A program made the translations under genes and the position numbers. Shown here one piece after another: positions 27,645-37,452 of a stretch of 64,000 nucleotides of DNA (within the stretch, counting starts at the first letter, position 1; every line of letters starts with the position of its first letter). This stretch comes from Acidobacteriota bacterium (GTDB lineage Bacteria; Acidobacteriota; Thermoanaerobaculia; Multivoradales; J023), in contig JAJCXO010000263.1 in NCBI GenBank assembly GCA_029263395.1, positions 1-64,000 on the forward strand, in the 5' to 3' direction. The notes beneath the pieces were generated by a model. It was not told the DNA's origin, searched no databases, and was given only the letters and a program-made list of their open reading frames with translations.

Positions 27645-28520
27645 ATGCCTTCAAGATCCATTCTGGCAGGCCTGCTAATTGTTCACCTGGCTGCCGCGTG
27701 TCCGACTGCTGCCTCGGATGTCGAGGTGGCCATTGCCGAAGCTCGCCGCCTTGTCAGCGCGGGGTTGGCGCAAGCTGCGCTCGATCGCCTCGAACCTTTG
27801 GTCGCAGACCGGGGTACTGCCAAGGCGGTTGCTGAACTTGCCGCGATTCGATTCCAGAGCCGTGACTTCGCGGGTGCCGCTGCCGAATATCAGCGACTTG
27901 CCGAGCTGGTTCCGGGCGATGTTGTTGTGCAGCGAAATCTACTGATCGCCCTCTATCGAGCTGAGCGTTTTGATACGGCGCGAACCGTGATTGCGGACCT
28001 GGGCGAAGCGATGGTTGGTGCCAACGCTCGAGTGCTGGCAGTGCGAGGTCTCCTGGCGGCGCAGCAAGACCAGCAGACTCGTGCTGTTGAGGATCTCCAG
28101 CGTGCTGCTGAACTCGCGCCGGAAGATACTTTCGCGATTTATGAGCTTGGGCTGCTCCACCTTGCTCAAGGTTCGCCGGACAAAGCTGCGATTGCGTTGC
28201 AAGAGGCGGTTCGGCGCAACCCGAATTCAGGGTCGGCCTACTACAACCTTGGCCAGGCGATGATTCGCTCTGGTGACACTGAGGCTGGTCGAGCTGCTTT
28301 CGCCCGTGCAGCCGAAATCTCGCGCCAGTCAAATGATGAACAGACGCGTCGTAAACGCGGCGTGGCGCTCGCTGTGCGGGCGCAGGAGTATCTCGCAGCC
28401 GGGGATGCCGCGTCGGCGCTCCGTGACCTTGATCGCGCGGCGGAGGTTTTCCCTGATGATCCTCAGTTAGCGATGTTGCATGAAAAGGCGCGAGCAGCCT
28501 TGAAGGACTCGTCACGATGA
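27645..28520 (+). CDS. Exported TPR-repeat protein
   Basis: The 291-residue protein starts with ATG at 27645 (a GTG at 27642 is an alternative). It has a signal peptide (ILAGLLIVHLAAACPTAAS) and then six or more tetratricopeptide repeats, for example AAAEYQRLAELVPGDVVVQR and IALQEAVRRNPNSGSAYYNL. TPRs mediate protein-protein contacts. The stop overlaps the start of the FG-GAP/UnbV gene (ATGA), so the two are coupled and likely partners. In other genomes TPR and ASPIC/UnbV proteins are often neighbours or fused. A hydrolytic or binding role for the pair is unproven. Confidence 0.88.
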   Translation: MPSRSILAGLLIVHLAAACPTAASDVEVAIAEARRLVSAGLAQAALDRLEPLVADRGTAKAVAELAAIRFQSRDFAGAAAEYQRLAELVPGDVVVQRNLLIALYRAERFDTARTVIADLGEAMVGANARVLAVRGLLAAQQDQQTRAVEDLQRAAELAPEDTFAIYELGLLHLAQGSPDKAAIALQEAVRRNPNSGSAYYNLGQAMIRSGDTEAGRAAFARAAEISRQSNDEQTRRKRGVALAVRAQEYLAAGDAASALRDLDRAAEVFPDDPQLAMLHEKARAALKDSSR

Positions 28521-30205
28521 CTGTTTGGACGTTCTCGGCCAGAACGCTCTTCGTGGGGCTCATCCTGGGTGTTGTCCTCGGGTGCGGTAAGCCGTTGTCG
28601 CCATCTGCCGAGGAGACTGAGGAGTTTTTGGCGCCGGGCCAGTTACACGAGGTGGCCTCTGCTCGCGGCTTGAAGTTTCGATTCCGGAGCGACGTTTCCA
28701 ATCGCAAGTTGATGTACGAAACCTTGGGCGGCGGCGTCGTTCTGTTTGATGCGGATGGCGATCGGGATCTCGACGTCTTCGTCCCAGGGGGCGGTAGCGC
28801 CGCAGCAAGTACTGCTCAGAGTGCGTACCAAGGTTTCTTTCGCAACGATGGTCGTGCCACCTTCGAAAATGTCACCGTGGAGGTTGGCCTCGTCCCACTG
28901 CCAGGAGATGCGTTCACCCTAGCGGCGGCTGTTTCCGATGTCGACGCTGATGGCGACCTCGATCTTTATGTTACGAGTCTCGGTCCGAATCGACTGTACC
29001 TCAACGATGGTTCCGGCCATTTCGTTCGTGTAGACCAGGCCGGCGGTGCTGCTGGCGACGCATGGTCTGCGGCCGCCGTCTTTTTCGACGCCGATGCCGA
29101 TGGCGACGACGATCTCTATGTCGCCAATTATGTCGAGTACGATCCCGACGACGAGTTACCGTGCACCTTGGGTGGCCTGCGTATCTATTGCACGCCGGAT
29201 CTTTTTGCCTCAGCGGACAACCAGTACTACCGTAACGATGGCGACGGAGGTTTTACGGAGTTCAGCGGTAGAAGCGGAGTCCAAGCTTCGGCTGGCAAGA
29301 GCCTGGCAGTGGTTGCGGTTGATGTCGATAGGGATCTCGACCTCGATCTTTATGTCGCCAACGACACGAACGCAAATACGCTGTGGATCAACGATGGCGC
29401 CGGGTACTTCCAAGACGAGGCGCTGATCCGCGGTGTCGCTTTGGGTCGTGATGGCCGGGAAGAGGCGAGTATGGGTATTGCCGTGGCCGACCTCGACCGT
29501 GACGGTGATCTTGATGCCGTTGTACCCAACTTCTCGGGTGAGGTATACAGCCTCTATCGCCACGAGCCAGGAGGTTTTTTTACTGAAATCGCAACTTCTG
29601 CCGGGCTTGCCGCTACTACGGCGTCCCTGCTGGGTTTCGGAGTCATCGCTGAAGATTTCGATCTCGACGGTTGGGTCGATCTCGCATTTGCCAACGGTCA
29701 TATCAACGATCTGGCCGACGATCTACTGGTTGCCACGACGTTCCGGCAACCCAATCTGCTGCTACGTAACGTCGGCGGCCGCTTTAGGCCCTGGCCGGAG
29801 CGCGAAGGCGATTTTTCGATGCCCAATGTTGCACGGGGTATCGCGTCCGGTGATCTCGATGGCGATGGTGATGTCGACTTGGTCGTTTCACGGCTCGACC
29901 AACCGCTGGGGCTGTTCCTCAACGCTGGTCAGCCCGTTGGCGCCTGGATTGCGGCGGCTCCTCGGCTGTCGTCAGGTGCACCAGCCTTTGGTGCCGAGGT
30001 GCGTTTAAGACTCAGCGATGGCACCGAACGTTATGGCCAGCTGGTCAGCGGTGGTTCTTACGGTTCCCAAAGTGAGCCGATTCTCCGGTTTGGACTCGGT
30101 GAGGAGACACAGCCATCGGCGCTCATCATCCGCTGGTTGTCTGGGGCTGAGCAGCAGATCGATCATCCCGAGATACGCCAGGTGCACTACCTCGCGCCAC
30201 CTTGA
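28517..30205 (+). CDS. FG-GAP/VCBS repeat protein with ASPIC/UnbV domain (CRTAC1-like)
   Basis: The 562-residue protein has a lipoprotein-like N-terminus (ILGVVLGCGKPLSPS). Repeated calcium-binding FG-GAP/VCBS motifs follow, such as DADGDRDLDVFVPGG, DVDADGDLDLYVTSLG and DLDGDGDVDLVVSRLD; these form a beta-propeller. It ends in an ASPIC/UnbV domain (RYGQLVSGGSYGSQSEPILRF, about residues 485-555). It is probably a surface or periplasmic propeller attached by its lipid. It is translationally coupled to the TPR protein. Molecular function in this family is unknown; a binding role is inferred. Confidence 0.92.
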   Translation: MTVWTFSARTLFVGLILGVVLGCGKPLSPSAEETEEFLAPGQLHEVASARGLKFRFRSDVSNRKLMYETLGGGVVLFDADGDRDLDVFVPGGGSAAASTAQSAYQGFFRNDGRATFENVTVEVGLVPLPGDAFTLAAAVSDVDADGDLDLYVTSLGPNRLYLNDGSGHFVRVDQAGGAAGDAWSAAAVFFDADADGDDDLYVANYVEYDPDDELPCTLGGLRIYCTPDLFASADNQYYRNDGDGGFTEFSGRSGVQASAGKSLAVVAVDVDRDLDLDLYVANDTNANTLWINDGAGYFQDEALIRGVALGRDGREEASMGIAVADLDRDGDLDAVVPNFSGEVYSLYRHEPGGFFTEIATSAGLAATTASLLGFGVIAEDFDLDGWVDLAFANGHINDLADDLLVATTFRQPNLLLRNVGGRFRPWPEREGDFSMPNVARGIASGDLDGDGDVDLVVSRLDQPLGLFLNAGQPVGAWIAAAPRLSSGAPAFGAEVRLRLSDGTERYGQLVSGGSYGSQSEPILRFGLGEETQPSALIIRWLSGAEQQIDHPEIRQVHYLAPP

Positions 30206-30325
30206 TCCCCTCGAAGCTCGTCTCTGCCGGCGTCGTGTGGCAAAGCTGCAGCTCATAGAAGATCGTGTGGGTTGGCATTGTATTTGCTCGTCTGAAACGG
30301 CGACAGCGCACCCAAAGGCCACATG

Positions 30326-32305
30326 ATGCCCAGATCAACTCATCGAATCCGTCTCTCGGCCCTGGTCTCATCGGCCCTGGCTTCGCTGGCCCTGAGTAGC
30401 CTATGTGTGGGACAACAGGCGAAGGCCGAGGAGCCGGTCGCATTCGATGAGCGGAAGCGCATCACGGCGATGGACGTGGTGGTCGACTTCGATGCCAGTG
30501 GCCTGCGCGAATGGGCCAAGGATGGGCCGGTGCCGAAACAGCTGCGCCCTGAAGACTTCGAAGTCTCTTTCGATGGCCAACCACGAACAGTCGTGGCGGT
30601 GGAGTCCTTTGGGGGACCGTGGGAAACAGTAATCTACTTCGACGCCGTCCTGACTAGCGGTGCCGACCTGCGCTGGGCGGCGACCGCTTTAGCGGACAGT
30701 GGTGTCGGGCTGTCTGCACTCGGTCCGGTGACCGTGGTGGTTGCCGATCCGGCACCGAGGACTCTGTTGTCGTCCACTTCGGATCCAGAAAGGGTGCACG
30801 CGGTGCTCTCCCAGCTTACTCAGACCCTCGAAGGGCAAGACGAGTTGGTCGCGTTGCGCTCGGAGGTTGTCGCCGAACTCCGCGGTGAGGACTCGGGTCT
30901 CACCGTTGCCGATCTCGAGTCGGTGGCTCGTGGTGAAGCGTTGCGGGTTGGTGAGCGGCACGACGACCTGCTGCTGAGTCTGGTCGACATCGAGACGATC
31001 ACTGCTCATCGTCTGTTGGTGCTGGCCAGCGGTGGATTCGACCTCCACCCCAATGAGTTCTATCAACCGCTGATTGCGCAGCTTCGGGAGTCTTTTGCGG
31101 ATCCAGAGGGTGATATCGGGCTAGCCGTCCCAATGATCGCCTCGACGCCACCGTTGGCTGCTGAGACCTCGACGGTGCCGGCCCGCCCGCAATCTCCGGC
31201 GGTGACCACCGACATTCTGGCGCAGACCCTGGCGTCCTATGGTTGGGTGACGATTGCCCTAGCCCCTCCCCGCCCCAAGGTGCTCAAGCCTGGACTGAGG
31301 ATCGGCAAGTTTCGTCTTTCGGGGCCGGGCATCGTGTTCGATGAAGACGAGAACCGCACCCTCTTCAAGTTTTTGGGCGCAACCTTCGAAGAGCACCGCA
31401 AGCCGGAGCGTGCTGAGGCTTATCTCGAACTCGGTGCGGCGCTCGAAGGGCAAGGCAAGCTCGAACAAGCGACTGATGCCTACCAGCAGGCGATTTACTA
31501 CTTCAGTGGAGACCCACGGACAGCAGACCAACAAGCCGCCGCTTACGTCTATCTGGGGAAAGTGTTGGAGTTGCGGCACAAGACCCCACAGGCCACCGAA
31601 GCGTTCAAACGCGCTAATCAACTCGATCCCAACTTCACCTACGAAGCGATTGGGCCGACCGCTGAGCTACTCGACCCGCTGGCTCCTCTGCGTAAAATGG
31701 CACATACAACGGTTGGCCATACCGTGCGTCGAGCCAACCAGCTGAGTACGATTTTGGACGAGCTGAGACGTCGGGTGCGTTTGACGTATCAAGTAGCGGG
31801 ACAACCTGATGGCAAGCTTCACGCCCTCGAAGCTCGTTACCTCGGGCCCCCGCGGCAACTAAGGCACTCGTTGTGGGCGCGGCACTCGATTCCCGAATCG
31901 ATAGCTGCCGCTCGCGCTCGCCGGTTGTTGACTGGCGAGCCAAGTGGTGGCGATTGGCAGCTGAATGCCATCTCGAGTCCAACAGCCACGGCTGGGCGTC
32001 TTGCTGTCACGCTCGATCTCGAGGTTGGCTCATTCGAACGTACAGCGCTTGCTGACGCAGCGGTGGGTGAGGGGACAGCCGTCGACGGCGAAAGTGTGGT
32101 CTTGCGTCTCACAATAGCGATTGGCGGGCCCGAGATCGAACCGCGGGTCGAGCACCGTGCATTGGGTGCTCAAAGCCTAGCGGACCTCGAAAACTGGCAC
32201 TATCGGTTCGATGTCGACCTTGGCGAGGATGAGCCCTGGCTGGCACTCTTGGTGGAGGATCTAGCCAGTGGTGTCTGGGGTGGCCGATTGATCGAGTTAC
32301 CCTGA
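30326..32305 (+). CDS. Secreted protein with degenerate VWFA-related region and TPRs
   Basis: The 659-residue product (ATG at 30326, or the adjacent 30323) has a signal peptide. Its N-terminal part resembles the acidobacterial VWFA-related domain: ITAMDVVVDFDASGLREW, then LRPEDFEVSFDGQPRTVVAV, which mirrors LQREEFQVWEDGRPQEIVKF in the true VWA paralogue. The metal-site motif DxSxS is missing (YFDAVLTSGADLRW stands in its place). TPR-like helices occupy about residues 345-430 (AEAYLELGAALEGQGKLEQATD). The C-terminal 200 residues are unassigned. It is probably a VWA-derived structural or scaffold protein. Its stop is 2 bases from that of the convergent TgpA gene. Confidence 0.75.
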   Translation: MPRSTHRIRLSALVSSALASLALSSLCVGQQAKAEEPVAFDERKRITAMDVVVDFDASGLREWAKDGPVPKQLRPEDFEVSFDGQPRTVVAVESFGGPWETVIYFDAVLTSGADLRWAATALADSGVGLSALGPVTVVVADPAPRTLLSSTSDPERVHAVLSQLTQTLEGQDELVALRSEVVAELRGEDSGLTVADLESVARGEALRVGERHDDLLLSLVDIETITAHRLLVLASGGFDLHPNEFYQPLIAQLRESFADPEGDIGLAVPMIASTPPLAAETSTVPARPQSPAVTTDILAQTLASYGWVTIALAPPRPKVLKPGLRIGKFRLSGPGIVFDEDENRTLFKFLGATFEEHRKPERAEAYLELGAALEGQGKLEQATDAYQQAIYYFSGDPRTADQQAAAYVYLGKVLELRHKTPQATEAFKRANQLDPNFTYEAIGPTAELLDPLAPLRKMAHTTVGHTVRRANQLSTILDELRRRVRLTYQVAGQPDGKLHALEARYLGPPRQLRHSLWARHSIPESIAAARARRLLTGEPSGGDWQLNAISSPTATAGRLAVTLDLEVGSFERTALADAAVGEGTAVDGESVVLRLTIAIGGPEIEPRVEHRALGAQSLADLENWHYRFDVDLGEDEPWLALLVEDLASGVWGGRLIELP

Positions 32306-32307
32306 GA

Positions 32308-34476
32308 TCAAGCAGCGGTCGGGAGATTTTCATCACCTTGACGCCTTTGCTGGCGCTGGCGTCGGTGGTGTTCGCGCAACGCGTCGTCGATCGAGCGCAG
32401 GGCCAGGCGCAGGCCATGCCGCTGATCTTTGGTCAGTTGCAGCTCGGCAAAACTCTCCCGAATGTAGAGTCCAATCAGGTACCGGGTCGGGTCAGCGGTG
32501 CCAGGAAAGCGCTCGATCACTTGGTGTTGTAACTCCAGTGGCGGGAGAGTGTCGGGCATATCGAGCCCGGCGCTCTGAAAACGGCGACGTAGCAAAAGAT
32601 AGGCGCCTCGACCACTCAGCGGTCGGCGGCGATTCCAGCCGATCATGATCGCTGCAGCGACTCCGAATAGGCCTACGAGTAAGCTGAGAGGCTGGCGCGT
32701 CTGCCACACTGAGGGCGATGGCGAATGCTCGGCCAGTTCCTCACTTTGGAAGTCGCTCGCGGTGTCTGCCGGCGGTTCGATGGACTCTTCCCGTGTTACG
32801 CGGCTCCAGAACTCCTGCAGCTGCTCGCGAAGTTGGCGAAAGAAACTGTTTTGGTCGTCTGCTCCATAGGTCAGAACGTAGCGGTCCCAGCGGAAGGTAA
32901 TGTAGTCGTAAACCTGGCTCAGAAGTAGCGACAAGCTCTGCGCCGCAATGGTCGGTCGACCGTCGGGTGGCGTCGGATCGTAGATGCGCCAGCCGCGGTC
33001 TTCGGTGTAGGCCTCGACCCAAGCGTGGGCATTCTGCTGCCGCACGACATAATAGTCCTCGATGGGGTTGAGTTCAGCTCCCAGAAAGCCGGTGACAAAA
33101 CGCGCCGGAACACCCTGTGAGCGCAGCATTATCACCATGGCGGAGGCGAAGTACTCGCAGTGACCGCTCTTGTAAACGAAGAGGAAGTCGGCCAGCGGAT
33201 CCTCGCCGGTTCGTCCAAGGAAATCGAGGGTGTACTCGTATTGCGTCAGAAGGTGCTGTTCGAGCCGATCGATGCGTTCGCCTTCGGTTCCGTCACCCAT
33301 GACTTCACTAGCGAGACTGGCGATGGCATCTGTTAGACCACCACGGTCGAGGGCCGACAGGTCGCTCTCCGGATCGGTATCGAGCCGAGCATGGATCGTC
33401 GGTCGCGAGGCGAGGTCAACATCATAGCGGACTGTCTCGATCGGGCGAACCGGTACCAAAACTGCGCCGCCAGGGTCGATGCCGAGAGAAGTATTGCGAT
33501 CCATGTGAACACTCAGCGCTTCGACTGGCATGATCAGGCTCACGCTACTGAGCGGTTCCATGAATACCGTTGCGGTATTTACGGCATCATCTTTGCTGCC
33601 CATCCAGAAGACTCTTCCGACCGAAGGCGACACGATCGGCTCCAGCACGTCCACGTGCTGGAGCGTGCGGTACCAGTTTCGGTTCAGGTAGCGATCATAG
33701 GTCGCGCCTTTGAAGCGCAGATTTCCTGGGTCACCGATCAGTACGTCGTCGGCGTACTGTACCCGTACTGCGATATCTCGATTGCTGCGGATCGAGGACG
33801 TAATACTGAGATCTACCGAATCGCTGAAGCCGGTGGTGCGTGCCATGCCGCCCGAACCCGAGCCGCGTCCTAAGATGAAGGGCTCACGGATGCGAGGCAT
33901 GGTCGCAAAAATCGGTACCGACAGGCATACCACCAATAGGGTGCCGAGAGCCAGTGGAGAGCGGTAAGGTAGGGGTTGGACTGCCGTGGGCTCTTGATCC
34001 GCGTTGGCTACCATGTGGAGGTGAGCAAAACGTCCGAGGAGCAGTAGGCTGAGTGCCAGGAACGCAATGAGATAAGGCAAGATGCTGACGTGGGAGCTTG
34101 TCGCCATGGCACCGACGAAGAGGAAATAGATGGCGACTACGATGTGCCATTTGTCCTTCTCACGCCGGATCGAGAAGAGTTTCACCACCAACAGGAACAA
34201 GATCAGATGGAGCAGCGCTGTGACCGCGTTGCCACGGGAGAAAGCCGCTCGCAGATCGAACGCGAAAATAGGTAGGTAGGCGAGGCCGAGAAGATTGAGC
34301 GCCCAATTTCCCAGGGTGATCCACAAGCCTTGCTCGGCGCGTTGGAGAAAGTAGATGATGAAAAGGGAATAAACGAACAGAAAGGGCCATTCGAGCACCA
34401 AGTTGAACGGCAATGGAATCGGCGCCAAGAGAGCCAAGAATCCCAACCATAAGCGTTTCTCGCGGCCGAAACTCAT
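32308..34476 (-). CDS. TgpA-type membrane transglutaminase-like protein (DUF3488)
   Basis: The 722-residue protein has six or seven N-terminal membrane segments (residues 10-200). An exported transglutaminase-like domain follows, with a visible Cys-His-Asp triad: C440 in GHCEYFASA, H484 in NAHAWVEAY and D500 in WRIYDPTPP. A further membrane segment (VGLFGVAAAIMIGW) and a C-terminal cytoplasmic region (DUF4129-like) follow. In other bacteria such proteins are encoded with MoxR and DUF58 genes, as here. The start codon overlaps the DUF58 stop (ATGA). Natural substrate is unknown; a protein cross-linking or proteolytic envelope function is inferred. Confidence 0.93.
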   Translation of the reverse strand: MSFGREKRLWLGFLALLAPIPLPFNLVLEWPFLFVYSLFIIYFLQRAEQGLWITLGNWALNLLGLAYLPIFAFDLRAAFSRGNAVTALLHLILFLLVVKLFSIRREKDKWHIVVAIYFLFVGAMATSSHVSILPYLIAFLALSLLLLGRFAHLHMVANADQEPTAVQPLPYRSPLALGTLLVVCLSVPIFATMPRIREPFILGRGSGSGGMARTTGFSDSVDLSITSSIRSNRDIAVRVQYADDVLIGDPGNLRFKGATYDRYLNRNWYRTLQHVDVLEPIVSPSVGRVFWMGSKDDAVNTATVFMEPLSSVSLIMPVEALSVHMDRNTSLGIDPGGAVLVPVRPIETVRYDVDLASRPTIHARLDTDPESDLSALDRGGLTDAIASLASEVMGDGTEGERIDRLEQHLLTQYEYTLDFLGRTGEDPLADFLFVYKSGHCEYFASAMVIMLRSQGVPARFVTGFLGAELNPIEDYYVVRQQNAHAWVEAYTEDRGWRIYDPTPPDGRPTIAAQSLSLLLSQVYDYITFRWDRYVLTYGADDQNSFFRQLREQLQEFWSRVTREESIEPPADTASDFQSEELAEHSPSPSVWQTRQPLSLLVGLFGVAAAIMIGWNRRRPLSGRGAYLLLRRRFQSAGLDMPDTLPPLELQHQVIERFPGTADPTRYLIGLYIRESFAELQLTKDQRHGLRLALRSIDDALREHHRRQRQQRRQGDENLPTAA

Positions 34477-35552
34477 GCCACGATCTCCAGATCTGGTGCT
34501 CGGCGCGGCGGTTGCTCGGTATCGGAGCCGGGTTCCATCGAGAAGCGTAGGTGTGGCGCATTGGCGTCCTGTGGGCCGAGGCTGACTGAAGTCTTGGGCT
34601 GAGGCTGGATCAAGGCCAAGGACTCGAGCAACATCGTCCGTTGTCGAGCGCCGTTCGCATACGGTAAGTGGTCCTCTCGGGTGAGCAGGCTTACGTCAAA
34701 GCCTTGGTCCAAGTAATCGAGCGCGGCGGTTGCTGCCTCCGACACCAGGCGTTCAAACCGGGCTCGACTGTTGGAGTTGGTGAGACTTCCCACGGCGTTG
34801 TCGAACACGATCATCAAACGACGAAGTTGTTCCGTTTCGCGTTCTTTGAGAATCATTTCACCCGTGCGTGCGGTTTGCTTCCAGTGAATGCTGCGTGGAT
34901 CGTCACCGTACTTGAAGGCGCGTAAGCCGAGAAGTTCATGCCCCCATCCGGCGCGACGGGTTGGCTCCTCACCGGATTTGGCGAACTGCGCTGGTCGGGC
35001 ACCAGCGGGCGAAAAGATTTCGGGATAGATCAACAATTCGAGATCGCTGTGGTAGCGACGGCCTTTACGGAAGAAACCTACCGGAAACAAGCTAGTGACA
35101 TGGACTCGGCTTAGACGCAGGCGTCCGCGGCGGCCCATCAGCAATTCGAGATGACCATCGACCCGGGAGCGTCGCGGTAGATGAGCCACCATATGAGGTT
35201 TCATCCGCCGTTTGGGGCGACGCTCGGCGGGTATGACATCTCTTGGCTCGACCGTGATCACCAGCAGCCATCGCGACAGCCAGCGACTGCGGTTGAGAAC
35301 ACTGACATCCAAACGTGACGGGCTATTGGCAAAAATTTCAGGCGGCGCTCGCAAGCTAATCTCAAGACCGCGGACGTTGAGCTGCCCGACGATCTCAGAG
35401 ACGACGACAGTGGCGCCCATGACTGCCAGCACCAGAAAGAGTCCATTGTTGCCAGTGTTGGTAGCCGCAACTACCACGATCAACAAGAAGACGATGAACC
35501 AAAGCCCTACTTTGGTGATGTGGAAACCGTCGCCTTTGGATCTGCGACTCAT
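34473..35552 (-). CDS. DUF58 domain membrane protein
   Basis: The 359-residue protein starts at the ATG at 35552 (a TTG two codons upstream is possible). Two N-terminal membrane helices (VGLWFIVFLLIVVVAATNTG and LFLVLAVMGATVVVSEIVG) precede the DUF58 region. The family hallmark GDDPRSIHWKQTARTGEMIL lies near residue 215, followed by a VWA-like fold (RRLMIVFDNAVGSL). DUF58 proteins partner with MoxR ATPases in envelope-assembly operons, as here. It overlaps the TgpA gene by four bases. Confidence 0.92.
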   Translation of the reverse strand: MSRRSKGDGFHITKVGLWFIVFLLIVVVAATNTGNNGLFLVLAVMGATVVVSEIVGQLNVRGLEISLRAPPEIFANSPSRLDVSVLNRSRWLSRWLLVITVEPRDVIPAERRPKRRMKPHMVAHLPRRSRVDGHLELLMGRRGRLRLSRVHVTSLFPVGFFRKGRRYHSDLELLIYPEIFSPAGARPAQFAKSGEEPTRRAGWGHELLGLRAFKYGDDPRSIHWKQTARTGEMILKERETEQLRRLMIVFDNAVGSLTNSNSRARFERLVSEAATAALDYLDQGFDVSLLTREDHLPYANGARQRTMLLESLALIQPQPKTSVSLGPQDANAPHLRFSMEPGSDTEQPPRRAPDLEIVA

Positions 35553-35611
35553 AGGCAAGCCTGGGCTAGTCGACGAGGTCGGGCGGCTCGGGCGGACTGC
35601 ATGGGATGGGT

Positions 35612-36616
35612 CTACACTGGCACCGGGGTCGAAGCCAGGATGCGCCGGATCGCGTCTCGGGATTCGTCGATGCTACCCGAACTCCGCTTCAGCATCACAC
35701 GGTGTCCTAGAACTGGCACTGCCAGTCGTTGAACATCATCTGGAACAGCGTATGCACGACCTTCGCACAGAGCCAGCGCTTGGGACGCTCGATAGAGCCC
35801 CTGGACACCGCGAGTAGAAACCGGCAAAGAGAACTCACTCGACTGGCGAGTTGTGTCGGCCAGAGTCAGAATGTAGTCGACAAGCTTCTCGGTGACTTGG
35901 ATCTCTCTCGCCCGAGCTTGAAGTTGCAACAAGTCGTCGCTCGACAACACTGGTTCTACGGTTTCGACCAAGTGATCGACGCCACCCGACATCAGCAGTT
36001 GACGCTCGTCCTCCCGTGGTGGGTAACCCATTTCGAGAGACATGAGGAAGCGGTCGAGCTGAGATTCGGGTAGTGGGAAGGTACCCTGGTATTCGAGCGG
36101 GTTCTGTGTCGCAAGCACCAAAAAAGGAGCCGGTAGCGTGTAGCGCTGGCGCTCTACCGACACTTTCTGTTCGCTCATTGCCTCGAGCAGCGCCGATTGG
36201 GTCTTCGGCGTCGCACGGTTGATTTCGTCAGCCAGCAGCACATTGGTGAAGACCGGCCCAGGCATAAACTGAAAGTCTTGCTTTTTTTGATTGAAGATCG
36301 ATACGCCGATGATGTCCGAGGGCAGCAGATCGCTGGTGAATTGGATGCGCTGAAACGAAAGGCCAAGCGCTCGCGACAGCGTCTGTGCCAAGGTCGTCTT
36401 GCCAACCCCCGGCACATCTTCGATCAGCACATGACCACCGGCCAACAGCGACACCACTGCTAGACGAATCACCTCCGCCTTGCCGCGCACGACTCTGCCG
36501 ACCGATTGCTCGAGTTGCTCGATCTTGAACGGTCTGCGGTCGGGTGCTCCTGGGTCGGAGCGCCGATCGCCGACAGCCTGCGGGGAAGATTTTGGGGCAG
36601 TAGCCAAGGAAGTCAT
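35612..36616 (-). CDS. MoxR-family AAA+ ATPase
   Basis: The 334-residue protein has the MoxR core: Walker A region IEDVPGVGKTT (about residues 65-75), Walker B VLLADEINRATPKTQSALLEAM, and sensor and arginine motifs (ATQNPLEYQGTFPLPESQLDRF). MoxR ATPases act as chaperones that help assemble or insert metal cofactors into VWA-type partner proteins, here probably the DUF58 product. It is the first of the MoxR-DUF58-TgpA genes, 59 bases before DUF58. Confidence 0.95.
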   Translation of the reverse strand: MTSLATAPKSSPQAVGDRRSDPGAPDRRPFKIEQLEQSVGRVVRGKAEVIRLAVVSLLAGGHVLIEDVPGVGKTTLAQTLSRALGLSFQRIQFTSDLLPSDIIGVSIFNQKKQDFQFMPGPVFTNVLLADEINRATPKTQSALLEAMSEQKVSVERQRYTLPAPFLVLATQNPLEYQGTFPLPESQLDRFLMSLEMGYPPREDERQLLMSGGVDHLVETVEPVLSSDDLLQLQARAREIQVTEKLVDYILTLADTTRQSSEFSLPVSTRGVQGLYRASQALALCEGRAYAVPDDVQRLAVPVLGHRVMLKRSSGSIDESRDAIRRILASTPVPV

Positions 36617-36665
36617 CGAAAGTAACTACGCAGCCGGAGCGCTGCTGGTTTATCCAATTCCGGGC

Positions 36666-37274
36666 TCAGGGCGCGACATCGGCGAATTCGCGATAATCGC
36701 CGCGTTCTTCCGGGGCCACCGGCGTCCGCAGGGCAACGCTGAAAACATCACCATCGATGAATTCGACATCTTCGAGCTCAAAGTCGATCTGTCGAGTATC
36801 GGATTTGACCATGCCGGGGGTGTCGAGCCAGTAGTGATACTGCCCTTTCTCTTTCTGGAATGCGTCGGCGTGAGTAATATCGACGGTAATGCCCGGCAGC
36901 GACTCGAGGCCATCGAAACGGACAATCAGGTCGAAGAAGATCGCTCGGGTCTGTGGCCCGGTATCAGCCGCCATCTCTTCGGCACTTTCCTCTGTCGATT
37001 CGTCGCCTTCAGCCATGGCTGCGGATTCTTCTGCCGCAGCTTCGGCGACCTCAGCTACCGCACCTTCCGCGCCGTCTTCAGACATCGGATCGCCCATCCC
37101 CTCGTCGACCATCGGTTCGGGGTCTCGAGGTGCCCAGGTATTCAAGCGCACTGTGTACTGAGAGCGGATTTCGGCAACTTTTTCTTCGGGACTCTTGGCC
37201 GCGCATCCGGTGAGGACGGCGATGCAAGTCACGGCGACGACACACAGCAAGACGCGGGAAATTCTCTGGCGCAC
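36666..37274 (-). CDS. Acidic lipoprotein of unknown function
   Basis: The start chosen is the GTG at 37274, preceded by AAGGAGA; this gives a lipoprotein signal (LLCVVAVTCIAVLTGC, cysteine about residue 20). The rest of the 202-residue product has an Ala/Glu-rich low-complexity stretch of about 45 residues (near 60-110). A beta-rich C-terminal region with FFDLIVRFDGLESLPGITVD follows. I do not recognise the family. It lies 49 bases upstream of moxR on the same strand and may belong to that operon. Confidence 0.75.
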   Translation of the reverse strand: MRQRISRVLLCVVAVTCIAVLTGCAAKSPEEKVAEIRSQYTVRLNTWAPRDPEPMVDEGMGDPMSEDGAEGAVAEVAEAAAEESAAMAEGDESTEESAEEMAADTGPQTRAIFFDLIVRFDGLESLPGITVDITHADAFQKEKGQYHYWLDTPGMVKSDTRQIDFELEDVEFIDGDVFSVALRTPVAPEERGDYREFADVAP

Positions 37275-37452
37275 GATGGTCTCCTTGAGCGCGGGGCGGA
37301 AGGAACAGAAGTGCTGGCGGCCAACGGCGCTGCCGACTTCAGGTGGAACAGGCTCCGTTGAGCCCAATTTGCAATCTCGAGCCCAAGGCTGTCGAACTCA
37401 GACCCGTGAGCAGAGCGCTGGTCGGGTGTCTGGTGAGCCCAAGCTGCAAGGG

